Below are positions 42,957-51,617 of a DNA stretch of 64,000 nt, one piece after another (positions within the stretch are counted from its first letter, which is position 1; the number at the start of each line of letters is the position of its first letter). The DNA is from UBA2040 sp041674745. Its GTDB lineage: Bacteria > Bacteroidota > Bacteroidia > Flavobacteriales_D > Crocinitomicaceae. A program made the position numbers and the translations under genes. The notes beneath the pieces are model-generated. The model searched no databases and had not been told where the DNA came from. It was given only the letters and a program-made list of their open reading frames with translations. The DNA lies in assembly GCA_041674745.1 (NCBI GenBank), contig JBAYVD010000013.1:1-64000 (forward strand). The letters run 5' to 3'.

Positions 42957-44774
42957 TTAGTTTTCCATTCCCTGTAAATCTACCAAATTCGCATAAATTC
43001 CTGCGTTTTTCATCAATTCTTCGTGGGTACCCGTTTCCTCAATTTTACCATTGTTCAAAACCAAAATTTGGTTGGCTTTTTTTACGGTAGAAAGTCGGTG
43101 TGCAATGACAAAAGAAGTTCTTCCTTTCATCAATTCCGTTAAGGCATCTTGCACCAATTTTTCAGATTCAGAATCCAAAGCCGAGGTAGCTTCGTCTAAG
43201 ATAAGGATTTTTGGATTTTTCAAGATAGCGCGAGCTATGGCAATTCGTTGTTTTTGTCCACCGGAAAGTTGAATGCCTCGGTCTCCAACTTGCGTTTGAT
43301 AATTCTCTGGGAATTGATCAATAAATTGAGCTGCGTTAGCTTTTTGGGCCGCTTCTTTGATTTCTTCCAAGGTCGCATCGGGTTTACCGAAAGCGATATT
43401 TTCTTCAATCGTTCCACCGAAAAGTAAAACTTCTTGTGGCACAATCGCAATTTGTGAACGGAGTGAATGAATATCGATTTCTTTGGCTGGAACGCCGTCA
43501 AAAAGGATAGAACCTTCGGATGAATCGTAATAACGCAGTAGAAGTGACGCAATCGTTGATTTTCCAGCTCCAGATGGTCCGACAATGGCAACGGTTTCAT
43601 CCTGGCTAGCACTAAAATTCACACCAGACAAAACAGGCATATCCAAACGTTGAGGGTACGTAAAGCCAACATTTTCAAATGCAACTTTGCCTTCAAAATG
43701 AGGTTTTTTTCCATCAATGTAAAGTTCATTTTCACTTTGATTGCCAATTAAGTCCATCAAGTTTTCCGTAGCACCAATTGCTTTTTGAACACTTGCGTAC
43801 AAATCTGGTACGCTACCAACGGACATGCCCATCATCACGGTGAACATTACAAAGGAAAAGAAATTTTCCGTACTTAGTTCAGGATTAGGTCCTTGTGTCA
43901 TCAACAAGCCTTGCCAAATGATAAATACGATAGCACCAAACAAACAAAAGATAATGAAAGAAATGAAAGCACCCCGCCACAAGCCACTTTTTACATTCAG
44001 TTCGCGAATGTTTTCAATGGATTTTTTATACTTGTTGAGGGTGAAAATTTCGTTTGTAAAGGATTTAATATTCGAAATACCCGTCAATGCTTCTTCAATG
44101 ATGGTATTTGATTCAGCGGTGAAGTCTTGCGCTTGCTTGGAAAGTTTACGAATGAAACGACCAAAAACAACAGCTACGATGGCCATTACGGGGACGGTGG
44201 CAATCATAATAAGCGCTAATTTCCAAGAAAAAAAGAAGATGAAAAAGATGGATCCAACAATGATGATGATTTGACGGAAAAACTCGGCAATCGTAGTGCG
44301 AAGTGTTTCTTGAATTTGTGTAATATCCGAAGACATTCGACTCGTTAATTCACCCACTTTGTTTTGATTGTAAAAATCCATGGGCATAAAAATCAATTTT
44401 GAAAAAGCATCACGACGAATATCGCGCATGGCATTTTCAGTGACATTGGTGAAAATGATCACACGGAAAAACGAAAAAACAGATTGTCCAATGAAAACAA
44501 ACAAAAGCATCAGCGCAACGGAGTTGATATTGTCCAAAGAAATCAACTTAATGGAACTAGCCATATCCGTTGATTGTCCGCTTTTACCGAGTAATTGCCC
44601 CATTAAATAAGGAAACAACAAGCCAATCGACGAAGATAGAATTAGAAAAATCCAACCGATTAAGAAAATACCGCGGTATGGTTTTAAGTAGGAGAAAATA
44701 CCTTTTGCCTTCGCTATACTTTCTTTGGAGATCTTTTTATTGTCTTTATCTTTGTTTTTTTTCGGACGAAGCAT
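42957..44774 (-). CDS. ABC exporter, fused permease and ATPase (MsbA/LmrA-like)
   Basis: A 605-residue half-transporter that works as a homodimer. An N-terminal six-helix transmembrane domain (about 30-330) is followed by a nucleotide-binding domain. The latter has Walker A VAIVGPSGAGKST (about 392-404), the Q-loop in IAIVPQEV, the signature LSGGQKQRIAIARAIL, Walker B KILILDEATSALD and the H-loop IAHRLSTV. It could export lipids or drugs; the sequence does not decide. It is the first gene of a three-gene minus-strand cluster. Confidence 0.95.
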   Translation of the reverse strand: MLRPKKNKDKDNKKISKESIAKAKGIFSYLKPYRGIFLIGWIFLILSSSIGLLFPYLMGQLLGKSGQSTDMASSIKLISLDNINSVALMLLFVFIGQSVFSFFRVIIFTNVTENAMRDIRRDAFSKLIFMPMDFYNQNKVGELTSRMSSDITQIQETLRTTIAEFFRQIIIIVGSIFFIFFFSWKLALIMIATVPVMAIVAVVFGRFIRKLSKQAQDFTAESNTIIEEALTGISNIKSFTNEIFTLNKYKKSIENIRELNVKSGLWRGAFISFIIFCLFGAIVFIIWQGLLMTQGPNPELSTENFFSFVMFTVMMGMSVGSVPDLYASVQKAIGATENLMDLIGNQSENELYIDGKKPHFEGKVAFENVGFTYPQRLDMPVLSGVNFSASQDETVAIVGPSGAGKSTIASLLLRYYDSSEGSILFDGVPAKEIDIHSLRSQIAIVPQEVLLFGGTIEENIAFGKPDATLEEIKEAAQKANAAQFIDQFPENYQTQVGDRGIQLSGGQKQRIAIARAILKNPKILILDEATSALDSESEKLVQDALTELMKGRTSFVIAHRLSTVKKANQILVLNNGKIEETGTHEELMKNAGIYANLVDLQGMEN

Positions 44775-44845
44775 GGATTTTTTTTCTGCAAATTTACATC
44801 GATTGGAGGGGATTGCATCTATTTTTCAACTTTTTTCTGAAAGTC

Positions 44846-44876
44846 TTTGTTTTTACCAAAAATACGCTATCTTTGC
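44846..44876 (+). promoter_or_regulatory. Bacteroidota-type promoter of rpmH
   Basis: TTTG at 44846-44849, an 18-base spacer, and TATCTTTGC at 44868-44876 form an excellent match to the consensus. The rpmH ATG follows at 44919, leaving a leader of about 35 bases. Confidence 0.85.
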
Positions 44877-44918
44877 AGTCCGAAATTTTGACAAAAAACG
44901 AATTAAAGAATATAGATC

Positions 44919-45080
44919 ATGAGTAAAAGAACGTTTCAACCGTCTGTAAGAAAAAGAAGAAATAAACACGGATTCCGAAGCAGAATGGCAACCAAGAATG
45001 GTCGTCGTGTTCTAGCTTCTCGTCGTCGTAAAGGCAGAAAAAAATTAACTGTTTCTGACGAAGGTATGCACAAACGTTAA
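44919..45080 (+). CDS. rpmH: 50S ribosomal protein L34
   Basis: A 53-residue basic protein of the large ribosomal subunit: it begins MSKRTFQPSVRKRRNKHGFR, continues with MATKNGRRVLASRRRKGRKK, and ends with the TVSDEGMHKR tail seen in Flavobacteriales. In many bacteria rpmH is next to rnpA and dnaA near the origin. Here the next gene is an ORF6N protein and neither rnpA nor dnaA is visible, so there is no origin signal. Both promoter and terminator are present, so the gene is monocistronic. Confidence 0.97.
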   Translation: MSKRTFQPSVRKRRNKHGFRSRMATKNGRRVLASRRRKGRKKLTVSDEGMHKR

Positions 45081-45099
45081 TATCTGATCAGCGATATTG

Positions 45100-45127
45100 A
45101 AACCGTTCCAACTAGTTGGAGCGGTTT
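45100..45127 (+). terminator. Terminator of rpmH
   Basis: AACCGTTCCAACT pairs with AGTTGGAGCGGTT (one mismatch), giving a compact hairpin followed by seven T. Confidence 0.9.
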
Positions 45128-45295
45128 TTTTGTGCTCATTTTTTTGGCTTTACCGGCAAAAACATCCTCGCGCGCACCCAATAAATTACGAAAAACAAAT
45201 TTAAATTCCTAGCCCATTTTCCAAATTAATTGCTTGGAAATTAAAGATCTATTTCCTTAACTTAGAGTAACCAATGCTACAAAAAGTTATCTACT

Positions 45296-45361
45296 ATGAA
45301 AACAGGAATCGAATTTCAAGAGGATTTTATTGAATGTCAAATGCATTTTAAAAATCAATAA
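45296..45361 (+). CDS. Possible 21-residue leader ORF upstream of ORF6N gene
   Basis: ATG at 45296 opens MKTGIEFQEDFIECQMHFKN plus one Gln and stops one base before the ORF6N start at 45363. It could be a translated leader or a chance frame. I see no similarity to anything. The rest of 45128-45295 holds nothing recognisable. Confidence 0.2.
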   Translation: MKTGIEFQEDFIECQMHFKNQ

Positions 45362-45362
45362 G

Positions 45363-45836
45363 ATGCTTGACAAATACCTACTACCAGAACAAGAAATTGT
45401 TGGAAGAATCTATGCGATAGATAATCAAAAAGTACTGCTGGATTTTGATTTGGCCCTACTTTATGAAATGCCTACCAAAAGAATCAATGAACAAGTAAAA
45501 CGAAATATTGACCGTTTTCCGAATGACTTCATGTTTCAATTGACTGAAATGCAATGGATAGATTTGCGGTCGCAATCTGCGACTGCAAATCATGAAAAAC
45601 GCAGAAATCTCCCGTATGCCTTTACCGAACACTGTGTTTTGATGCTTTCAAGCGTTTTAAATAATCAGAAGGCGATTCAAGTCAACATTCAACTCGTTAG
45701 AATCTTTACAAAAATGAGGGACTTGCTCCTGGTGCAAACGAATATAAAAGAGCAAATTGAAAAATTAACGCACCGAATTGATCATCAGGATGAAAAAATG
45801 GACGGTGTTGTTCGTTATTTACAGCGATTTGTATAG
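45363..45836 (+). CDS. ORF6N domain-containing protein
   Basis: A 157-residue protein of the phage-related ORF6N/KilA-N superfamily. The domain (about 10-95) contains VLLDFDLALLYEMPTKRINE, RNIDRFPNDFMFQLT and NLPYAFTEHCVLMLSSVLN. A C-terminal coiled coil (LLLVQTNIKEQIEKLTHRID) follows. ORF6N proteins are DNA-binding-like domains found in phages and scattered through Bacteroidota genomes; their function is mostly unknown. No other phage gene is nearby. The ATG at 45363 is preferred over an in-frame start at 45330. Confidence 0.88.
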   Translation: MLDKYLLPEQEIVGRIYAIDNQKVLLDFDLALLYEMPTKRINEQVKRNIDRFPNDFMFQLTEMQWIDLRSQSATANHEKRRNLPYAFTEHCVLMLSSVLNNQKAIQVNIQLVRIFTKMRDLLLVQTNIKEQIEKLTHRIDHQDEKMDGVVRYLQRFV

Positions 45837-45890
45837 GAAAAGAATACAGAACGAAAACAAGTGGGTTACAAATAATAAATAGAAGTACTT

Positions 45891-47429
45891 ATGCTAGTCA
45901 AAACCTTTGGAAGTGCCGTTTTTGGCATTGATGCTACTACAATTACCATCGAAGTGAATTTAGCGAATGGTGTAAATTTCATTTTGGTTGGTTTACCTGA
46001 TAGTGCGGTCAAGGAAAGCCACCAACGAATGAAAGCGGCGCTCAAAAACAACGCGTACAAATTTCCTGGTAAAGAAATTACAGTGAACATGGCTCCTGCG
46101 GATATTCGAAAAGAAGGTTCAACCTTCGACTTGCCTATTGCCATCGGTGTGATGGCCGTGAGCGAGCAAGTTTTGGCAGATCGATTGGATCAGTTTATCA
46201 TTTTGGGCGAATTATCGTTGGATGGTGAATTGAAGCCATTGAAGGGCATTTTACCTATCGCCCTGCAAGCGAAAAAAGAAGGATTCAAAGGAATCATCTT
46301 GCCAAAGGAAAATGCCATGGAGGCGGCGATTGTGGAAGGATTGTCCATTTACGGGATGGAATCGTTAAAACAAGTTGTTGATTTTCTAAATTATGATTTG
46401 GAAGTCGACCCCGTAAAAATTGATATCCTCAAAGCCTTCGAAAGTAAATTGAACGATTGTGATGTTGATTTTAGAGATGTGAAAGGTCAAACCAATATCA
46501 AACGTGCTTTCGAAATTGCTGCAGCGGGTGGACACAATGTAATTCTCATTGGACCTCCAGGAGCTGGAAAATCGATGTTGGCCAAGCGTTTACCTACCAT
46601 TTTGCCACCCATGACGTTGGATGAATCTCTAGAAACAACCAAAATTCATTCGGTAGCCGGAAAAATTGCGAAGGAAGCAGGATTGGTTACTCAAAGACCT
46701 TTTCGAAAACCACACCATACAATTTCAGATGTTGCCCTTGTCGGTGGCGGCGGTTATCCGCAACCTGGAGAAATTTCTTTGGCCCACAATGGCGTTTTAT
46801 TTTTGGATGAATTGCCAGAATACAAGCGGACTGTTTTGGAAGTAATGCGTCAACCTTTGGAAGATCGACAAGTATCGATTTCACGGGCAAAATTCACAGT
46901 AGATTATCCGGCTGGTTTTATGCTCATAGCTGCCATGAATCCTTGTCCGTGTGGATATTATAATCATCCAGAGAAAGATTGCATGTGCGGACCTGGCGTT
47001 GTGCACAAATATTTGAGCCGAATTTCAGGGCCTTTGTTGGATCGGATTGATTTGCATGTGGAAGTTACGCCCGTTTCCTATGACGAATTGGCCCATCACC
47101 AACCCGAGGAAGGTAGTAAAGAAATCCGAGAACGGGTTGTGAAAACCAGGTTGGTTCAGGAAAAACGATTTACTGAAAGAGAAGGGGTTCATTGCAATGC
47201 GCAAATGGAAAGCAGCGATGTTCGCAGTTTTTGTAGAATTGATGAGTCGGGTAGTGCCATATTGAAAACAGCTATGGATAAATTAGGATTGTCAGCTAGA
47301 GCTTATGATAGAATTATTAAAGTCGCCAGAACGATTGCTGATTTGGAAGGAGCACTGGAAATTGAAACGCAGCACTTGGCGGAGGCGATTAATTTTCGGA
47401 GTTTGGATCGAGAGGGGTGGGCAGGGTGA
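45891..47429 (+). CDS. YifB family magnesium-chelatase-like AAA+ ATPase (ComM-like)
   Basis: A 512-residue AAA+ protein. Residues 1-170 form the ChlI-type N-terminal domain (VKTFGSAVFGIDA, ILVGLPDSAVKESHQR). The ATPase has Walker A GPPGAGKSMLAKRLP, Walker B GVLFLDELPE and a Cys-rich insertion PCPCGYYNHPEKDCMCGP that may bind metal. The C-terminal domain includes LSARAYDRIIKVARTIADLE. ComM relatives are hexameric branch-migration helicases that help integrate DNA during natural transformation. The gene is convergent with the FecBCD-type importer. Confidence 0.94.
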   Translation: MLVKTFGSAVFGIDATTITIEVNLANGVNFILVGLPDSAVKESHQRMKAALKNNAYKFPGKEITVNMAPADIRKEGSTFDLPIAIGVMAVSEQVLADRLDQFIILGELSLDGELKPLKGILPIALQAKKEGFKGIILPKENAMEAAIVEGLSIYGMESLKQVVDFLNYDLEVDPVKIDILKAFESKLNDCDVDFRDVKGQTNIKRAFEIAAAGGHNVILIGPPGAGKSMLAKRLPTILPPMTLDESLETTKIHSVAGKIAKEAGLVTQRPFRKPHHTISDVALVGGGGYPQPGEISLAHNGVLFLDELPEYKRTVLEVMRQPLEDRQVSISRAKFTVDYPAGFMLIAAMNPCPCGYYNHPEKDCMCGPGVVHKYLSRISGPLLDRIDLHVEVTPVSYDELAHHQPEEGSKEIRERVVKTRLVQEKRFTEREGVHCNAQMESSDVRSFCRIDESGSAILKTAMDKLGLSARAYDRIIKVARTIADLEGALEIETQHLAEAINFRSLDREGWAG

Positions 47430-47433
47430 TTGG

Positions 47434-48141
47434 CTACTCGAAACAAATAGTAATTACCTTTTTCACACCCATTTCTTCATTCAAAAAATTGGTGACTTTA
47501 TTCCCCTGATGAGGTATACAAACCAATTCATCCGAAAACTCTAAAGCCAATTCTAAATCATGGCTGGAATAGACGATTGATTTATTGAGTGATTTTGCGA
47601 TTTCACTTAATTTTTCGAGCACTCGTTTTTTATTGGAATAATCCAAAAAAGCGGTAGGTTCATCGAGGAAAATATAGTTGGTTTCCTGTGCTAAAATTCG
47701 AGCAATGGCAAACATTTGTCGTTCCCCATCGCTTAATTCAGTCGTGAACCGATTTGCCAAATGTGTAATACCCAAAGTTTCCATGCTTTCTTCAACGATT
47801 TGTAAATCCTTTTTCGTCAATCGTCCAAATGCATTGGTATACGGCGTTCGGCCCAAAGCTACAAATTCATTCGCCCGCATGTACGGAATCCCTGAAAATT
47901 TTGAGTGAACCAAACCGAAAAGCTTGGATTTGTCGGTTACCGGAATTTCACTCAAATTTTTTCGCTCGATAAAAATGTCACCAGAAAGAACGGGTAATTT
48001 TCCTATAAGCGTTTGAAGCAATGTCGATTTTCCCCGCCCATTGGCTCCGATCAAGGCATACACTTTTCCCGGTACAATAGTCAATTGATCAATTTCCAGC
48101 AAAGATTCCTTGTAACCGATACGTACTTTTTCCAATTTCAT
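47434..48141 (-). CDS. FecE/BtuD-type ABC importer ATPase
   Basis: A 235-residue ATPase of a metal-chelate or cofactor importer. It has Walker A GANGRGKSTLLQT, the signature LSDGERQMFAIARI (D replaces the second G of LSGGQ), Walker B YIFLDEPTAFLD and the H-loop YSSHDLELA. It overlaps the permease gene by one base and is last in a three-gene operon: binding protein, permease, ATPase. Substrate could be iron-siderophore, heme or cobalamin; no TonB receptor gene is nearby to decide. Confidence 0.93.
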   Translation of the reverse strand: MKLEKVRIGYKESLLEIDQLTIVPGKVYALIGANGRGKSTLLQTLIGKLPVLSGDIFIERKNLSEIPVTDKSKLFGLVHSKFSGIPYMRANEFVALGRTPYTNAFGRLTKKDLQIVEESMETLGITHLANRFTTELSDGERQMFAIARILAQETNYIFLDEPTAFLDYSNKKRVLEKLSEIAKSLNKSIVYSSHDLELALEFSDELVCIPHQGNKVTNFLNEEMGVKKVITICFE

Positions 48142-49139
48142 TACGCCAAACGTTTTAGAATGAAATAAATGACCATTGGCGCGCCGATTAAAGACGTTAC
48201 AGCATTAATTGGCAAGGGAACATAAGTAGCGAAGATTTGAACGAGGATATCGCAAGAAACCAGAAACACAGCACCTAGTAGAAGTGATGCCGGCATTAAA
48301 ATGCGGTGATCTTGTGTTTTGAATAGGATTTTCACCAAATTTGGTACGGCCAAACCAATAAAAGCAATAGGTCCACAGAAAGCTGTAACCAGTCCGGTGA
48401 GCAATGCGGTACAACCAATGATCAACATGCGCACTCGCCGAATGGATATGCCCAATTGGTCGGCTTCCGTTTCTCCTAATACGAGCGAATTCAACGATTT
48501 CACCAAGAAAAAGGAACCGAGCACTCCGAGAAGGAATAGTCCGAAAATAGAAATTAATTGATCCGATTGAACGGATTGAAGGGAGCCCATGGCCCACATC
48601 GTGAATATTTTAAGAGAATTCGCTTCGGATAGAAATTGTATAACGGAAACAAGCGCGCCCGAGAAACTGCCTAGCATCAATCCTACCAACAACAAAGAAA
48701 TACCATTTTTAATTCGAAAAGACAAGGCAAGAATGATGAGTCCAAAAACAAATGCACCCAGCAAAGCGCTGGCAACAATACCAAAATCAGATTTAAAAAT
48801 GGTGAAACCAGTCATCAAACTAAGCGCGACAAAAAGGCTGGAACCGGAGTTGATGCCTAAAATATAGGGTCCTGCCAAAGGATTGTTGAACAGCGTTTGC
48901 ATCATCAATCCAGCAACAGACAGTCCTGCTCCAGCCAAACAAGCCATCAGAAAGCGAGGTGTCCGAAATTCTCGGATGATCAAATGCTCAGAATTGGAGG
49001 AATCAAACGAAAACCACGCATCTTGAAAAGTGGACCATGAAATGGATATTTCTCCTGTTGCAAAATGCAAAAAGAAAGCACTTGGTAGTACCACCAGTAG
49101 CAGCAACCACAAAAAGAGGCTATGTTTTTTTGAAATCAT
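48141..49139 (-). CDS. FecCD-type ABC importer permease
   Basis: A 332-residue membrane protein with about ten helices of the BtuC/FecCD fold. RTPRFLMACLAGAGLSVAGL and FNNPLAGPYILGINSGSS are the family's characteristic N-terminal blocks. FCGPIAFIGLAVPNLVK and a C-terminal LPINAVTSLIGAPMVIYFIL follow, with the latter carrying the coupling-helix region. It overlaps the binding-protein gene by 4 bp and the ATPase gene by 1 bp. Confidence 0.95.
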   Translation of the reverse strand: MISKKHSLFLWLLLLVVLPSAFFLHFATGEISISWSTFQDAWFSFDSSNSEHLIIREFRTPRFLMACLAGAGLSVAGLMMQTLFNNPLAGPYILGINSGSSLFVALSLMTGFTIFKSDFGIVASALLGAFVFGLIILALSFRIKNGISLLLVGLMLGSFSGALVSVIQFLSEANSLKIFTMWAMGSLQSVQSDQLISIFGLFLLGVLGSFFLVKSLNSLVLGETEADQLGISIRRVRMLIIGCTALLTGLVTAFCGPIAFIGLAVPNLVKILFKTQDHRILMPASLLLGAVFLVSCDILVQIFATYVPLPINAVTSLIGAPMVIYFILKRLA

Positions 49140-50224
49140 TTTACGCGTTGGTAAAAATACAAAGGTTTTGCCTTGACTTCATTCGTATGGAAAATCTGAA
49201 TATAATCAGATAATACTTTTTGGGGCTCTATGGCGCTCATTTCCCAATAGCGATTTCCACTTTTTGAATAATCGTAAATAGGATTTTTATTCACCGGCCC
49301 TAGTAATTTCAATCGTTCTTGAAATCCAAAAAGTTGCTTTTTCGTTGGCATTCCAGGGTTGATCCAAAAGTCGGTTTGCACATTGTCTGTCAACACCCGT
49401 TCCAAACTCAATGCGAGCGAACCAGTTCCTTTCGAGCTACCATAAACATAATTTGTATTTGCGTCTGCAATCAACTTTGCATTGAAGCTTTCACCCGCTG
49501 GAGCAAACCATGTGTCGCCGACCAAATTCCCACTCAAGACAGTCGGTGTAGATTCGAATGATTTCGCCTCATTTTTTAAGGCCAAATATTCTTTTTTTAC
49601 AGCGTTGAAATAACCCTTCGCTTCTTGTTCTTTTCCGGTTAGGTAACCAAAAAGTAAGATCCATTCCGCCTTACCTAATGGATGAATTTCACGCCAATCG
49701 TAATTGACAATAGCCTGAACGCCAGCTTTTTTTAACTGTTCGACATGTGGAAATTCTTTCCCGAACCCACTGTATACAATCAATTTACAACCAGATTTCA
49801 AAATGGTTTCAGCTGGAATTTGACCTTCTTCTCCAACCTCAATCACTTTTTTGGCATGAATTCGTTTTTTCAATTTAGGGTTGTAAACGTACAATTCATT
49901 GGTGATGCCAACAATGGAGGGAATAGCCTGTAACTTTTCCAACATGCCCACATGTGTGCTCGAAAGAGTCACCATTTTGGTGCATGGGCTTTGTATGTGG
50001 TTTGCTTTTTCAGATTTATCTTTAGATATCCACCAAGTTTGTTCCACCTTTCCTGTTTCAGGAGACAGAATTTCAATTTTAGTGGATAGTGTGCCTTCTA
50101 AAATTCGAAGATTTGTTGCGTATTCTGCAATGTTCCTATCGTTTGACAATTTAGATTTATCGTTCTTTTCTGAACAAGAGAAAAGTAAGAAAGTAGCCAA
50201 TAGAATAAAATGAAAAAATCTCAT
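49136..50224 (-). CDS. Periplasmic substrate-binding lipoprotein of the FecBCD-type importer
   Basis: A 362-residue lipoprotein (LLATFLLFSCSEK, Cys17) of the cluster-A binding-protein fold: KMVTLSSTHVGMLEKLQ, then a helical backbone and a second lobe with VNYDWREIHPLGKAEW and GNLVGDTWFAPAGESFNAKL. The last fits the BtuF/TroA-like group. It is first in the operon (binding protein, permease, ATPase). A box TATATTTG (minus strand 50229-50236) lies so close to the ATG that the transcript may be leaderless or start elsewhere. Confidence 0.9.
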   Translation of the reverse strand: MRFFHFILLATFLLFSCSEKNDKSKLSNDRNIAEYATNLRILEGTLSTKIEILSPETGKVEQTWWISKDKSEKANHIQSPCTKMVTLSSTHVGMLEKLQAIPSIVGITNELYVYNPKLKKRIHAKKVIEVGEEGQIPAETILKSGCKLIVYSGFGKEFPHVEQLKKAGVQAIVNYDWREIHPLGKAEWILLFGYLTGKEQEAKGYFNAVKKEYLALKNEAKSFESTPTVLSGNLVGDTWFAPAGESFNAKLIADANTNYVYGSSKGTGSLALSLERVLTDNVQTDFWINPGMPTKKQLFGFQERLKLLGPVNKNPIYDYSKSGNRYWEMSAIEPQKVLSDYIQIFHTNEVKAKPLYFYQRVK

Positions 50225-50289
50225 AGTTCAAATATACGTAACTCTGCTCTGTCCCTTCTATACTCTGTTCGCTATCATCAAATCTTTTC

Positions 50290-50323
50290 AAAAAAAAACC
50301 TCTGTTCATCTGAACAGAGGTTT
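50290..50323 (-). terminator. Terminator of the rpsF-rpsR-rplI operon
   Basis: AAACCTCTGTTCA and TGAACAGAGGTTT form a perfect 13-bp stem with a 2-base loop. On the minus strand it runs into eight or more T. It starts 23 bases after the L9 stop. Confidence 0.92.
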
Positions 50324-50345
50324 AAAATTATTTAGATGAGAAGAA

Positions 50346-50792
50346 TTATTCTCCTACTACTTCAATTTTGAACGAAGCAACAACGCCTTTTGCGATGTTT
50401 GCATCAACGTCGTAAGTACCGACTTCTTTGATTGATTCTTCTTTGATTTTCAAAGCTTTACGATCAATATCAAAACCTGCTACTTTCAACGCTTCAGAAA
50501 CTTGAATTGTGTTGATTGAACCAAAGATTTTACCATTTTCACCAGCTTTCGTGCTGATTGTCAATGACAATACGTTGATTTTTTCAGCCAATTCTTGTGC
50601 TTCAGCTAACATTTTTGTTTCCTTGTGTGCTCTTTGTTTCAACATTTCAGCATGACCTTTCTTTGCAGAAGCAGTCGCTAAAACAGCGTATCCTTGAGGA
50701 ATCAAGAAATTTCTACCGTATCCCGGTTTTACAGAAACCAACTCGTCTTTGAATCCAAGTTTGTCTACTGTTTTTTTAAGAATTACATCCAT
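50346..50792 (-). CDS. rplI: 50S ribosomal protein L9
   Basis: A 148-residue ribosomal protein with an N-terminal domain (VKPGYGRNFLIPQGYAVLAT), the long connecting helix (about 50-80) and the C-terminal RNA-binding domain (GKIFGSINTIQVSEAL). The usual length is about 147-150. It is third in the S6-S18-L9 operon, 30 bp after rpsR, and is followed by a strong terminator. Confidence 0.97.
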   Translation of the reverse strand: MDVILKKTVDKLGFKDELVSVKPGYGRNFLIPQGYAVLATASAKKGHAEMLKQRAHKETKMLAEAQELAEKINVLSLTISTKAGENGKIFGSINTIQVSEALKVAGFDIDRKALKIKEESIKEVGTYDVDANIAKGVVASFKIEVVGE

Positions 50793-50822
50793 TTTTTTAA
50801 AATTTAAATATCGTTTACAATC

Positions 50823-51086
50823 TTATTTCAACATGTCTCCAACGTATGGAAGAACTGCAATGTGACGAGCTCTTTTGATAGCTTTGTTCACTCTTTTTTG
50901 ATATTTTGCAGAAGTTCCTGTCAATCGACGAGGTAAAATTTTACCTTGTTCGTTCACCAATTTCAAAAGGAAACTAGCGTCTTTGTAATCGATAAATTTG
51001 ATGCCGCTTTTTTGGAAACGACAGTATTTGCTTTTTGTAATGTCGATGTTAATCGGCGTTAGGTAACGGATATCATTTTGTGCCAT
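50823..51086 (-). CDS. rpsR: 30S ribosomal protein S18
   Basis: An 87-residue ribosomal protein that binds next to S6 in the small-subunit platform. Family motifs are DYKDASFLLKLVNEQGKILP, RRLTGTSAKYQKRVNKAIKRA, and a C-terminal RHIAVLPYVGDMLK. It lies between rpsF and rplI; the priB gene found here in enterobacteria is absent. Confidence 0.97.
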   Translation of the reverse strand: MAQNDIRYLTPINIDITKSKYCRFQKSGIKFIDYKDASFLLKLVNEQGKILPRRLTGTSAKYQKRVNKAIKRARHIAVLPYVGDMLK

Positions 51087-51113
51087 GTTCGTGCGTTTTT
51101 AATGATGAATAAA

Positions 51114-51470
51114 TTAAGCTTCTGCAGTTTCTGTTTTCGCTTTGCCCATTTTGGCTCTGCGTTTTTCTGCATACTCTAGATGATCTTTTTCCATTTTGAT
51201 GGTCAAGAAACGCATAACACGCTCATCTCTTTTCAATGTCAATTCGAACTCAGCGATTACTTGAGAATCACATTCGAATTGTGAAAGGAAATAAAATCCA
51301 GTTGATTTTTTTTGAATTGGGTACGCCAATTTGCGCAATCCCCAACTTTCTGAGTGCTTAATTTTTCCGCCAAGTTCTGTAACTTGCGCCTCGAATTTTT
51401 GCACTGCTTCCTTTGCCTGATCCTCAGACAAAACGGGAGTTAAAATGAAAACAGTTTCGTAAGAATTCAT
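51114..51470 (-). CDS. rpsF: 30S ribosomal protein S6
   Basis: From the ATG at 51470 there are 118 residues (MNSYETVFILTPVLSEDQ), then ESWGLRKLAYPIQKKSTGFY and DERVMRFLTIKMEKDHLEYA. The Lys/Ala-rich tail is typical. The frame is open to an ATG at 51608, but the extra 46 residues are not conserved and overlap the promoter. First gene of S6-S18-L9. It is divergent from the serine hydrolase gene. Confidence 0.97.
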   Translation of the reverse strand: MNSYETVFILTPVLSEDQAKEAVQKFEAQVTELGGKIKHSESWGLRKLAYPIQKKSTGFYFLSQFECDSQVIAEFELTLKRDERVMRFLTIKMEKDHLEYAEKRRAKMGKAKTETAEA

Positions 51471-51501
51471 ATTGTTTATAATTAATTTGTTTTTTGAGGG
51501 G

Positions 51502-51536
51502 GCAAAGATAGGGAAATCAATTGAATATAAAGCAAA
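51502..51536 (-). promoter_or_regulatory. Promoter of the rpsF operon
   Basis: Minus strand TATCTTTGC (51502-51510) is a perfect -7 box. A TTTG at 51533-51536 sits 22 bases upstream, at the long end of the usual spacing. The leader to the rpsF ATG would be about 25 bases, too short for a S6:S18-type leader RNA. Confidence 0.65.
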
Positions 51537-51575
51537 AGTAGTAGAGAATATTTCAGGAAAATGGAAACTCTTGGT

Positions 51576-51583
51576 TATCTTTG
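51576..51583 (+). promoter_or_regulatory. Probable -7 box (TATCTTTG) of the serine hydrolase gene
   Basis: TATCTTTG precedes the hydrolase start by about 35 bases. No clear TTTG -33 is seen; TTTC at 51551 is the nearest candidate. Confidence 0.5.
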
Positions 51584-51617
51584 AAACGCTCGATAAATGA
51601 TGATCCAAAAAAACGCA

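Noticed and set aside
43825..44274. 149-residue open frame on the plus strand inside the ABC exporter gene
   Set aside because: It is the reverse frame of the exporter's membrane helices; low-complexity Met/Ile/Lys content with no independent support.
44919..45080. rpmH as a marker of the replication origin
   Set aside because: No dnaA, rnpA or DnaA-box cluster is seen around it.
51471..51510. S6:S18-type ribosomal leader RNA before rpsF
   Set aside because: The interval between the -7 box and the start codon leaves a leader of about 25 bases with no stem, too short for the known motif.
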